NCBI RefSeq assembly: GCF_028693135.1
Contig: NZ_JAQUVZ010000016.1
Coordinates: 1 to 64,000 of the forward strand
Direction of reading: 5' to 3'
Origin: Methanosarcina sp.
GTDB taxonomy: Archaea > Halobacteriota > Methanosarcinia > Methanosarcinales > Methanosarcinaceae
Length of the DNA stretch: 64,000 nt
Positions within the stretch are counted from its first letter, which is position 1, and every line of letters begins with the position of its first letter. Positions 17,376 through 24,918 of this stretch are shown here, in pieces. The notes beneath the pieces were generated by a model, which was not told where the DNA came from, ran no database searches, and worked only from the letters and a program-made list of their open reading frames with translations. The position numbers and the translations under genes were made by a program.

Positions 17376-17771
17376 TTATTGAGTTTTTAAATTAATTTAT
17401 TTTACGAAATTGGCAATGTGATATAAAATTTACTAATTTGTCCTACATTTTATTGAGAAGTTTTTATTTTTGAGGTCACCTGCGAATAATAAACGGAAAT
17501 TTTTTCAGAATATCCACATACTTTCATAACTCTCATCTTTCGATTTATGTACATTCCATTTTTCGGGGTATGGGAAAGATTAAAAATAAGATGCTATGGG
17601 GCATTCAAAAAAGAATTTGGCCAGTTATGAGAGAACCCCCTGGCAAGTGCCGTTGTTCTGCCCCGGATATATGGGAGTTCCCTTTATAGAGGCAGGATTG
17701 CAGCACTGATTGCCGGGTTTAGAATGAAGCCCGGAAAAAAAGTATCGTATCCAGGATAAGGTTTTCGGAAA
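17376..17771. other. Intergenic region upstream of the surface protein
   Basis: AT-rich near 17376-17560, presumably holding the surface-protein promoter (minus strand), with no distinct TATA box that I would commit to. From 17580 to 17771 no open frame or family is recognisable. Confidence 0.4.
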
Positions 17772-17854
17772 ACTTAAAGGTCGATAAGCATTCCCAAGCT
17801 TATATGGATTACTGGGTCCTTAGCCAGTCCATTAGCATTGGAAGACCTTTAAGT
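17772..17854 (+). ncRNA. Candidate structured RNA with a three-way junction
   Basis: An 83-base stretch folds by eye into a closed three-way junction. P1 pairs ACTTAAAGGTC (17772-17782) with GACCTTTAAGT (17844-17854), 11 perfect pairs. P2 pairs ATAAGC with GCTTAT (17784-17803, 8-base loop). P3 pairs ACTGG with CCAGT, extended by ATGG/CCAT across a bulge (17804-17832). The joining strand 17833-17843 is unpaired. It ends 41 bases before the DUF1648 gene on the same strand and is followed by a T run (17863-17867). This suits a leader element such as a riboswitch, or a small RNA. It matches no riboswitch I know by sequence. The strand is assumed from the downstream gene. Confidence 0.5.
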
Positions 17855-17895
17855 CCTCCACGTTTTTAAATATCTGAAAAATCAAAATAGTTTAC

Positions 17896-18546
17896 ATGCG
17901 TAAAGCCTTATTCGCAATAACAGGACTCGTCCTTCTGTCCTTCATCCTTTCAATATATTTTTACCCGCAGGTACCTGAACAGATGGCAACTCACTGGAAC
18001 TCCCAGGGAGAAGTAAACGGCTATATGTCGAAACTCTGGGGGCTCTTTTTCATGCCTCTGATGATTACGGGCCTTGTAATCATGTTCCTGGTAATACCGA
18101 GAATTGACCCGAGGAAAGAAAATATAGCAAAATTCAGGAAATATTATGACGGGTTTATAGTACTTTTAATTTTGTTTATGGTTGCAGTCCACCTCCAGAC
18201 ACTGTTATGGAACACAGGGATTCAGATCAGCCCCAACGCCGTGATTCCTCCAGGAATAGGGATTCTGTTTTATTATATAGGGATTCTTATGGAAAATTCG
18301 GATCGGAACTGGTTCATAGGCATCAGGACGCCCTGGACTCTCAGCAGCGATAGAGTGTGGAAAAGAACTAACCGGCTTGGAGGGAAACTATTCAAGATAG
18401 CAGGAATAGCAGCAATCTTCGGGGCTTTTTTCCCGGGACTTGCAATCTACTTCATCGTTGTACCCGCAATTTTTGTAGCCGGGATTACTGTTGTTTACTC
18501 ATATATTGAATATCAAAAGGAACTTAATGAAAATGTAAGGAAGTAA
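17896..18546 (+). CDS. DUF1648/SdpI-like membrane protein
   Basis: A 216-residue integral membrane protein. The N-terminal segment, with YFYPQVPEQMATHWNSQGE at about 21-39 after a first transmembrane helix, is the DUF1648 signature. It is followed by a GYMSK turn and further helices (about 48-70, 90-110, 117-135, 170-205). Between helices it has NWFIGIRTPWTLSS and VWKRTNRLGGK, the conserved C-terminal SdpI motif. SdpI proteins give immunity to a killing peptide in Bacillus; the archaeal role is unknown. The gene starts ATGCGTAAAG 41 bases after a candidate structured RNA and ends before a hairpin terminator. Confidence 0.85.
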   Translation: MRKALFAITGLVLLSFILSIYFYPQVPEQMATHWNSQGEVNGYMSKLWGLFFMPLMITGLVIMFLVIPRIDPRKENIAKFRKYYDGFIVLLILFMVAVHLQTLLWNTGIQISPNAVIPPGIGILFYYIGILMENSDRNWFIGIRTPWTLSSDRVWKRTNRLGGKLFKIAGIAAIFGAFFPGLAIYFIVVPAIFVAGITVVYSYIEYQKELNENVRK

Positions 18547-18561
18547 AAAATAAGGTTTAAA

Positions 18562-18594
18562 GATTCCTGTGTTTCCCGTTTCCAGGAATCGTTT
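18562..18594 (+). terminator. Hairpin terminator after the DUF1648 gene
   Basis: GATTCCTG (18562-18569) pairs perfectly with CAGGAATC (18583-18590) around a 13-base loop, and GTTTT follows. It lies 15 bases after the stop codon. Confidence 0.55.
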
Positions 18595-18663
18595 TAACCG
18601 GTTCTAACGCCTTATTTATCATTACGTTTATCTAACATGCTCTCATTTGTCATAGTGATTGTT

Positions 18664-19143
18664 ATGGCTGAAGAAATTAAAAATTTAAACAAACCAGTCG
18701 AAAACGGAGATACTATTTCCGTTGATTATGTGGGAAAATTGGAAGATGGTACAGTTTTCGATACCTCGGAAAAGGAAGCTGCCACTGAGGCAGGAATATA
18801 CAATCAAATGAGAAACTACGAACCTCTGACGTTCACCGTGGGAGCAGGGCAGATGATTAAAGGCTTTGACGAGGGTGTAGTCGGGATGAAAGTGGGAGAA
18901 GAAAAAACTCTTGAAATTCCTCCCGAGGAAGCGTACGGAGAATATGTGGAAGAGTACGCAAAGGAACTGCCACGTAATGCTGTCGATTTTACTCCGGAAG
19001 TGGGGATGCAGCTGGCCACAGAAACAGGGCTTAGGGGCACTATCACAGAGGTAAGCGAGGAAAACTTCATTGTGGACTTCAACCATGAGCTTGCAGGCAA
19101 GACCCTGACATTCAAAATAAAAGTCGTTTCGGTGGAGGCATAA
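18664..19143 (+). CDS. FKBP-type peptidyl-prolyl isomerase, cytoplasmic
   Basis: A 159-residue isomerase of the archaeal SlyD-like FKBP group. It has DTISVDYVGKLEDGTVFDTS, given here as DYVGKLEDGTVFDTS, then FTVGAGQMIKGFDEGVVGMK, split as VGAGQMIKGFDEG and VGMKVGEEKTL, then PPEEAYGEY, an inserted-in-flap domain, and the closing NHELAGKTLTFKIKV strand. I chose ATG 18664 (MAEEIKN) because AGTGAT precedes it at the right distance; an upstream ATG at 18637 would add a hydrophobic tail-like peptide without ribosome site. It catalyses Xaa-Pro isomerisation and acts as a chaperone. First of three FKBP genes in a row, 3 bases from the next. Confidence 0.9.
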   Translation: MAEEIKNLNKPVENGDTISVDYVGKLEDGTVFDTSEKEAATEAGIYNQMRNYEPLTFTVGAGQMIKGFDEGVVGMKVGEEKTLEIPPEEAYGEYVEEYAKELPRNAVDFTPEVGMQLATETGLRGTITEVSEENFIVDFNHELAGKTLTFKIKVVSVEA

Positions 19144-19146
19144 AAA

Positions 19147-19698
19147 ATGAGGGCGGGGAGGGGGGCAACTTTAATTATATCCATTCTGCTTCTGGGGAGT
19201 ATCCTTTTCGGAAGCGGATGCGCTGGCAGTGGAGACAGTCGCGTTGTAAAAACCGGAAACACAATTCAGGTGGACTACACTGGAAAGTTAGAAACCGGTA
19301 CTGTTTTCGATACATCCATAGAAGAAATCGCAAAAGAGGCGGGCGTATACACAGAACAGAGAAACTATGTCCCCCTGACCTTTAAGGTTGGTTCGGGCCA
19401 GCTGATCAAGGGTTTTGACGAAGGCGTAATAGGAATGAAAATAGGAGAAGAAAAGACTTTGACAATTCCTCCCGAAAAAGCTTATGGGGAATATGATGAA
19501 GCAAGAATTCAGGCAGTACCCCTTGCGGATCTGAATCTGCCAGTGAAACCTGAAATTGGACAGACATTAAGCAGTAGTATGAACAGGAACCAGTTCAAAG
19601 TAATTGATGTAAATGAAACGCATGTTACTCTTGACTCTAACCACGAACTCGCAGGCAAGACTCTTACTTTCGAGATAAAGCTTATTTCAATAGAATAA
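19147..19698 (+). CDS. FKBP-type peptidyl-prolyl isomerase, lipoprotein
   Basis: A 183-residue FKBP with an N-terminal lipoprotein signal: MRAGRGATLIISILLLGSI leads to LFGSGC, a lipobox with the Cys at about residue 25. The mature protein should thus sit on the outer face of the cell membrane. The FKBP core is complete (DYTGKLETGTVFDTS, VGSGQLIKGFDEGVIGMK, PPEKAYGEYDE, NHELAGKTLTFEIKL). It begins 3 bases after the cytoplasmic paralogue, so the two are almost certainly co-transcribed. It probably assists folding of exported proteins. Confidence 0.9.
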   Translation: MRAGRGATLIISILLLGSILFGSGCAGSGDSRVVKTGNTIQVDYTGKLETGTVFDTSIEEIAKEAGVYTEQRNYVPLTFKVGSGQLIKGFDEGVIGMKIGEEKTLTIPPEKAYGEYDEARIQAVPLADLNLPVKPEIGQTLSSSMNRNQFKVIDVNETHVTLDSNHELAGKTLTFEIKLISIE

Positions 19699-19828
19699 AG
19701 CTTGATTCAGTTAAACCGATTTAAAACCCGGCTTATATTTCTTTAAAAAAGATGCACCCCTCTGGTAGCCAGGAAAAGATTAAGGACTGCCGAAAAACGA
19801 TATAGAAAAAAAATCAGGAGAAGGGACA

Positions 19829-20323
19829 ATGGAGAACTCTCGTACTGTGGAAAAGGGAGATTATCTCCTTATTAATTATACCGGAAAGCTTGAGAATGGA
19901 ACAGTATTCGATACCACCTTAAAAGAAAAAGCTCTTGAAGCTGGAATATATGACGAAAAAAAAGAATACAAGCCTTTATTTTTCAGAACATACACCGGTC
20001 AGGTAATAAAAGGTATCGATGACGGGGTTCTTGGAATGCGAGAAGGAGAGGAAAAAACCCTTAAAATCGCGCCCGAAGACGCCTACGGAGAATCTAAAAG
20101 TTATCTCGTTCAGAAAATTCCTCTTTCAAGGCTTGAACTAAAGAACCCTCCAGAGGCAGGAAAAAAAATAATAACACCTGGGGGAAATGAAGTTAAAGTG
20201 CTCAATTCCACGGAAACTTACGCAACCCTTGATTTCAACCATGAACTTGCAGGCAAAACCCTGATCCTTGAAATAAAACTTGTTTCCATTGTAAACGGAT
20301 CTGGAAATGTAAGCTGGTCTTGA
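19829..20323 (+). CDS. FKBP-type peptidyl-prolyl isomerase, third paralogue
   Basis: A 164-residue FKBP without signal peptide. The core motifs are present but diverged: LINYTGKLENGTVFDTT, then TYTGQVIKGIDDGVLGM where the others have GQ(M/L)IKGFDEG, then PEDAYGE, and NHELAGKTLILEIKL at the end. The aromatic F of KGFDEG is I here, which changes a residue lining the active-site pocket, so its isomerase activity may be lower. AGGAGAAGGGACA precedes the ATG. It is separated by 130 bases from the previous FKBP and may have its own promoter. The stop codon lies inside the first copy of a 26-bp repeat. Confidence 0.88.
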   Translation: MENSRTVEKGDYLLINYTGKLENGTVFDTTLKEKALEAGIYDEKKEYKPLFFRTYTGQVIKGIDDGVLGMREGEEKTLKIAPEDAYGESKSYLVQKIPLSRLELKNPPEAGKKIITPGGNEVKVLNSTETYATLDFNHELAGKTLILEIKLVSIVNGSGNVSWS

Positions 20324-20440
20324 AATAAATTTAAATAGTTTATCCTTGAAATAAATTCATATAGTTGATTCTTGAAATAAATTTATCTAGCTGATTCTTG
20401 AAATAAATTCATCTGGTTGATCATTGAAATAAATTTATTC
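20319..20440. repeat. 26-bp tandem repeat, nearly five copies
   Basis: The motif TTGAAATAAATT recurs at an exact 26-base period (TGAAATAA at 20321, 20347, 20373, 20399, 20425), with an AT-rich remainder ending GTTGAT or GCTGAT. The first copy supplies the TGA stop of the upstream FKBP gene. Confidence 0.9.
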
Positions 20441-20495
20441 AAGATAATTCACTATAAGATAATTTTAGGACCCACAAACTGGAAAGTGGTGGAAA

Positions 20496-20894
20496 ATGGA
20501 AAAGGAAGAGAAAGTCGTGGTAGTGCTGCTCGTGATGGCATTGGTCTCTCTTTCGACAGCGTACCTGCTCTTCGGGCAGGAACTTGCAGGAGCCGGACAA
20601 CAGTCAGAAGGAAAAGCCCTGCAGTACACCCACGAATCCGAAGTTGGGGAAAAAGTGTCTCTTGATGCCGAGGTATTAGGCAAACGATTTACTTATACAG
20701 GAGACCACCTGCTTTTGGAAGTGAACTTTGATTCCGAAGTCCTGAGCGTATTTATCCCGAAGACAGCAGGGGCTGAAGCCCTTAACGGATTAATCAATGA
20801 AGGAGACTTCATCAGCATAACAGGAATTGTTTCTGAATATGAGGGAAAAAAAGAGATAAGGGTGGAACGAAAAGAGGATATCACTCTGAAATAA
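20496..20894 (+). CDS. Membrane-anchored OB-fold protein
   Basis: A 132-residue protein. After the acidic start MEKEEK there is one hydrophobic segment (residues 7-27, VVVVLLVMALVSLSTAYLLF), probably an uncleaved anchor or a signal. The remainder reads as a small OB fold: VGEKVSLDAEVLGKRF, then LLLEVNFDSEVLSVFIP, then GDFISITGIVSEYEGKKEIRV, where the last strand is typical of the nucleic-acid-type OB folds in RPA/tRNA-anticodon proteins. The external position suggests ligands other than DNA. AAAGTGGTGG precedes the ATG. Function unknown. Confidence 0.65.
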   Translation: MEKEEKVVVVLLVMALVSLSTAYLLFGQELAGAGQQSEGKALQYTHESEVGEKVSLDAEVLGKRFTYTGDHLLLEVNFDSEVLSVFIPKTAGAEALNGLINEGDFISITGIVSEYEGKKEIRVERKEDITLK

Positions 20895-20968
20895 TCGTCA
20901 TCAACAAGCTTTGAAACAGGAAGAACAGATCGTTAACCATATATCTATATAATAACATTTGAGGGAAT

Positions 20969-22147
20969 ATGAAAGCATGCATCATGTGCGGAGGCACAGG
21001 GACAAGGCTCAGGCCTCTGACCTTCAAACACCCGAAACCGAGCATACCGATTCTCAATAAACCATCAGTACTGCACCTGATAGAGCACCTTTCAAGAGAA
21101 GGGTTCAATGAAATAGTCATGACCCTTGGATACATGGGAGAACGCATAGAGGAACAGCTTGGAGACGGGCACATGTTCGGAGTACACATAGATTATGTGT
21201 ATGAGAAAGAGAAGATGGGGACAGCAGGCGGGGTAAAAAATGCTGAAGAGTACCTGAAAAATGAGCCTTTTATCGTGCTTGGGGGAGACCACGTTCTTAA
21301 CCTCGACCTGAGGGAGATGTACCGCTTCCATGAGACAAACGATGCGATAGTGACCATAGGACTCCTTTCCATTGACGACCCGAGGGAATTCGGGATTGCT
21401 GATATGGATATAAACAACCGGATCCACCGCTTCCTCGAAAAACCCAAGTCCGGCCAGATTTTCAGCAACCTTGCGAGTACAGGCATTTACATATGTGACC
21501 CTGAAATCTTCGACTGGATCCCTGAAAATAAAAAGTATGATTTTGCAAAAGACCTTTTCCCTGCCCTGCTAGCAGCAGATAAGAGAATTAACGGCGTGCT
21601 TGTCCGGGGAAAATGGACTGATGTAGGGAGTTCGGCAGCCTACAGGCAGGCCCAGCGCTGGATGCTCGATGCCCTTCCCGGGACCACCATAGAAGGAAAC
21701 TTCACAACAAGAAACGCGAGGATACGAGGTCCCCTCTCCATAGGAAACAATGTGTCCATAGGATCGAATTCTTCCCTCGTTGGGCCCATTGTCATAGGAG
21801 AAAACACTGTAATTGGCGATAACGTCCTTATTGGGCCTTACAGCGTGATAGGTGCAAACTGTACTATCGATAATAATGCAAAGATTCTTTCTTCGTACCT
21901 TTTTGATGGTGTATCTATAGGTAAAAACTCCAACATCTCCGGAGCTATAGTTGCGGATGAAACCGCTGTCGGAGAAGAGTGCAGCATGGAGAATGGGACC
22001 GTAATAGGGCATAAAGTCGTTATAGGGAACAATTCTACTATACATTCGGGAGTAAAGATCTGGCCTAAAGTAGTGATCGAGAAGAATTCCAGCATAAAGG
22101 AAACTGTCGTCAATTCGGAATATGATACTACAAACGAAGGCTCCTGA
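20969..22147 (+). CDS. Sugar-1-phosphate nucleotidylyltransferase with left-handed beta-helix domain
   Basis: A 392-residue two-domain enzyme. Residues 1-235 form the NTP-transferase fold: GGTGTRLRPLT (8-18, nucleotide-binding loop), KPSIPILNKP, GTAGGVK (about 86-92), GGDHVL with the metal-binding Asp, and FLEKPKSG. Residues 250-385 are hexapeptide repeats (IGNNVSIGSNSSLVGPIVIG and similar) forming a left-handed beta-helix. It makes an NDP-sugar from a sugar-1-phosphate; the sequence is closest in style to mannose-1-phosphate guanylyltransferases and glucose-1-phosphate thymidylyltransferases, and the base and sugar cannot be fixed. The next genes concern lipid carriers, which suits glycan synthesis. 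Confidence 0.88.
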   Translation: MKACIMCGGTGTRLRPLTFKHPKPSIPILNKPSVLHLIEHLSREGFNEIVMTLGYMGERIEEQLGDGHMFGVHIDYVYEKEKMGTAGGVKNAEEYLKNEPFIVLGGDHVLNLDLREMYRFHETNDAIVTIGLLSIDDPREFGIADMDINNRIHRFLEKPKSGQIFSNLASTGIYICDPEIFDWIPENKKYDFAKDLFPALLAADKRINGVLVRGKWTDVGSSAAYRQAQRWMLDALPGTTIEGNFTTRNARIRGPLSIGNNVSIGSNSSLVGPIVIGENTVIGDNVLIGPYSVIGANCTIDNNAKILSSYLFDGVSIGKNSNISGAIVADETAVGEECSMENGTVIGHKVVIGNNSTIHSGVKIWPKVVIEKNSSIKETVVNSEYDTTNEGS

Positions 22148-22887
22148 AATACAGGTTTTTAAAAAAGTAAAAACCACTCTAAAATTAAGAGTAGAATTAA
22201 GAGTAAATCCAAAATTAAGAGTGAGTATACTCGAGAATTTGCATTGAGAATCTACATCGGAACCCGTATTCCAGGTCAAACGCATAATTCCAGGTCAAAA
22301 GATATGTTCGGGATTTTCCCGGACTCAATTAAAAATAATTCATAGCTTGGAAATACGGGTTTCTTGCAAATTCAAATTGAATTTTCAACGCTGATCCGAA
22401 TTTTTGCTTTTGTGATTTTGTGATTTTGTGATTTTGTGATTTTGTGATTTTGTGATTTTGTGATTTTCCACGGCTCTCTGCCGGATTTTTGTTCGAATAT
22501 TATCATTTCGGCACTCCCTTTTCAATTGGCTGGTATTTATTCTGAAATGCCTGCAAATAAAGTCTCATGCCTTCTTTCCACGCGCTGCGCCCGGCTTGAG
22601 CCCGCCTGCGTACAGTAGATAAAAACGAAAAATTAGACGGGCTGGAAACCTGATGCCAGATCTCAACCGTGTGCCGGGGGACAAATACCATATCTGATAT
22701 GGATAATTTCTTTCTGATACGGATAATTTCCATTTCCTTATTTTGTAGTACAAGTCTCTTAAGAAAACAGTTGACCGTGACATATCTAACTTATCTTATA
22801 CCGTTTATCATATATTGGAGAAAGAGGGTTCCTTAAATATGATAACACACTTACTAAGTGATAAAATTAAGAGATTTCAGTCAACTG
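22148..22887. other. Intergenic region with short repeats
   Basis: No convincing gene. It holds repeated AAATTAAGAGT motifs at 22181-22222, seven copies of GTGATTTT (22412-22467), and GATATGGATAATT/GATACGGATAATT duplications near 22690-22730. A few short minus-strand frames exist at 22503-22783 but resemble nothing and have no ribosome sites. Confidence 0.55.
22412..22467. repeat. 8-bp tandem repeat GTGATTTT, seven copies
   Basis: Seven perfect head-to-tail copies of GTGATTTT span 22412-22467. It is a simple-sequence tract prone to length change. Confidence 0.95.
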
Positions 22888-22913
22888 CCCGCTAAATCTA
22901 AAGATTTAACGGG
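22888..22913 (+). promoter_or_regulatory. Hairpin in the leader of the UPF0104 gene
   Basis: CCCGCTAAATCT (22888-22899) pairs with AGATTTAACGGG (22902-22913), 11 of 12 positions complementary, ending 17 bases before the start codon. It would lie just upstream of the ribosome site (AGAGGG), so it may modulate translation or be a chance inverted repeat. Confidence 0.4.
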
Positions 22914-22930
22914 TTTCATTCAGAGGGTTT

Positions 22931-23986
22931 ATGACCAGGTATAAAAAATGGCTAATCGGATCGCTGGTTATCAGCGCAGTATCAATTGCCCTGGTTACAG
23001 GCTTGACTTTTAACTCGGAAACTGTTGAAGCCCTGAAAAGAATAAAGCTGGAGTACATTCTGGCAGCTGCCCTCCTTCACATTAGCTCATACTTTATCTG
23101 GGGTATGCGGACCCGGGCTCTCTGCAAATCCCTGGGATACAGGATAAATATCCTAAAAATGACAGAGATAGTTATCTCAAGTACTTTTTTAGCAGGAATT
23201 ACTCCTTCTTCTGCAGGTGGGGAGCTCCTGAGAGTCCACGGCCTGAGCAGGAACAAAATTCCTATCGGAAAGGCTACTGCCATCGTTGTAGGGGAACGCC
23301 TGCTTGACGCCATTTTCATCTTCTCCTGTCTGCCTTTCGCCTTATACATTCTTGGGGACATTCTATCAAATTATGAATTTGATGCAGCTTTATTAACAGC
23401 AAATATCCTTGTCTTTGTGCTCCTTGTCTTCTTTATTTACGGGGTCTGGAAACCCGAAAAAGTAAAATACGTAACTCACATGCTGACAGGGAGGCTTGCC
23501 CCTTTATTTGGAAAAAAGACAGATGCTGCAGTTTCACACTTAATGGAACAGATAGACAGGGAAATAGATAATTTTCATGACAGTGTCAGAGTCTTTTTTT
23601 CAGAAGGAAAACGAGGACTTCTCTGGGGAATTGCCTATACTTTTATATTCTGGATCGCAGAATTTTCAATACTCATCCTGATCCTGATGGGCCTTTCACG
23701 GACACCTTCAATTCTCACCGCCTTTGCAGCCCAGGTGCTCCTGGCTGTTATAATGGTAATACCCGCAACTCCCGGAGCAAGCGGGATTGCTGAATTAGGA
23801 GCAGCGTCCATCTTCTCTATTTTTGTAGATTCATCCGTCCTGGGAATTACCGTGCTTGCCTGGAGAACCCTGACATACCATATGAACCTTTTAATGGGAG
23901 GGCTAATGAGTCTGAAAATACTTAAAGACATGAATGTTATTAAAAAACTAATAGGAGACTCTGCCGAACCCCCCCAAAGTGCCTGA
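22931..23986 (+). CDS. UPF0104 / lysylphosphatidylglycerol synthase-type flippase-like membrane protein
   Basis: A 351-residue protein with about eight transmembrane helices of the YbhN/AglD family. Family hallmarks are GMRTRALCKSLGY, then ISSTFLAGITPSSAGGELLR (shortened: FLAGITPSSAGGE), VVGERLLDAIF, and near the end VIPATPGASGIAELGAA. It is 351 residues long, typical for the stand-alone membrane domain without the aminoacyl-transferase part. Relatives move or modify lipid-linked intermediates. A second copy lies at 53311-54339. Downstream at 110 bases is a dolichol-kinase-like gene, which supports a role with polyprenyl or glycolipids. Confidence 0.85.
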   Translation: MTRYKKWLIGSLVISAVSIALVTGLTFNSETVEALKRIKLEYILAAALLHISSYFIWGMRTRALCKSLGYRINILKMTEIVISSTFLAGITPSSAGGELLRVHGLSRNKIPIGKATAIVVGERLLDAIFIFSCLPFALYILGDILSNYEFDAALLTANILVFVLLVFFIYGVWKPEKVKYVTHMLTGRLAPLFGKKTDAAVSHLMEQIDREIDNFHDSVRVFFSEGKRGLLWGIAYTFIFWIAEFSILILILMGLSRTPSILTAFAAQVLLAVIMVIPATPGASGIAELGAASIFSIFVDSSVLGITVLAWRTLTYHMNLLMGGLMSLKILKDMNVIKKLIGDSAEPPQSA

Positions 23987-24095
23987 AAAAGTATTTCGAG
24001 CCGGAAAAAATTACTGTACAGCAAAGAAACCCGGTTTCCTCTAAGCCCACAGACCAGTATAGATTTATATTTTAGACTCACAAAATCTTTATGCT

Positions 24096-24692
24096 ATGCC
24101 CTCCAGAGAAGTCATCTTTGAAGTCCTGAGAAAAAGTGTACATCTGGTTTCAGTCCTGATAGTGCTCATCTACGAATTTTACGGGAAAGACACAATTCTC
24201 TGGGTGCTCATGCTTTTCCTGATAACTGTCCTTTTCCTGGAATACTTCCGGCTCGAACATGGCATGAAAATTCCGATTTTCTATATGATGTACAGGGAAC
24301 ATGAAGCCGATAGTTGTGGGGGACACATCTTCTTCGCCCTGGGTGCAATTGCAACAATCTCCCTTTTCAGCAAAGAAATCGCTTATGCTGCAGTCCTTAT
24401 GACCACCTTCGGAGACCTGGCTGCAGCCCTGATAGGAAAATTTTACGGAAAAAAAAGGATTTTCAAAAAAATCTTTAAAAACGACAAATCTCTTGAAGGT
24501 TCAACCTCCGAATTCATAATTGATCTGCTGGTCGGACTCGTAATAATTGGAGACCCCCTGGTGTCCCTCATAATGGCTTTTATTGCAACCCTTACGGAAA
24601 CTGCAGTAAACAAGATAGATGATAACCTTGTGGTCCCCGTTTTTTCCGGTTTCTTCGGGCAGATGACCGTGCTTCTACTGATGCATTTGTGA
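24096..24692 (+). CDS. Dolichol kinase / CTP:polyprenol kinase-like protein
   Basis: A 198-residue membrane protein with six or so hydrophobic helices. The sequence RKSVHL near the N-terminus and LMTTFGDLAAALIGKFYGKKR (shown as TFGDLAAALIGKFYGK, about 105-120), followed by KSLEGSTSEF (about 134-143), is the cytidylyltransferase/dolichol-kinase signature, where the Asp and the KSxEGS motif bind CTP. It probably phosphorylates a polyprenol or archaeol-type lipid to make glycan carrier. It follows the UPF0104 gene on the same strand and is followed by a strong hairpin between convergent genes. Confidence 0.85.
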   Translation: MPSREVIFEVLRKSVHLVSVLIVLIYEFYGKDTILWVLMLFLITVLFLEYFRLEHGMKIPIFYMMYREHEADSCGGHIFFALGAIATISLFSKEIAYAAVLMTTFGDLAAALIGKFYGKKRIFKKIFKNDKSLEGSTSEFIIDLLVGLVIIGDPLVSLIMAFIATLTETAVNKIDDNLVVPVFSGFFGQMTVLLLMHL

Positions 24693-24867
24693 ACTACCCC
24701 TCCCTAAAATCTTCGCCTGACGGTGCAGATTTTTGAGGAAGGGATCTTCCCGCCTGCAGAGATAAAAATAGAAAAAACTGAGCCCTGATTAACCGGTTGA
24801 TACTATTCAGGAATACCGAAAAAGATATCTCAGGCTTTTTCCTCGTGCGCTACACAGGGCTGTAGCC

Positions 24868-24890
24868 AGCCGCCAGCCTGTCTGGCGGCT
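24868..24890. terminator. Hairpin between convergent genes
   Basis: AGCCGCCAG (24868-24876) and CTGGCGGCT (24882-24890) form a perfect 9-bp G+C-rich stem with a 5-base loop, between the ends of the dolichol-kinase-like gene and the von Willebrand gene. It could stop transcription from either side; no T run follows, so a dispersed hairpin repeat is an alternative. Confidence 0.5.
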
Positions 24891-24918
24891 CTCCCTAGAA
24901 AGATATAAAATAATTTAC

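Noticed and set aside
22503-22783. Short minus-strand frames between the nucleotidyltransferase and UPF0104 genes
   Set aside because: No similarity, no ribosome site, composition like intergenic DNA.
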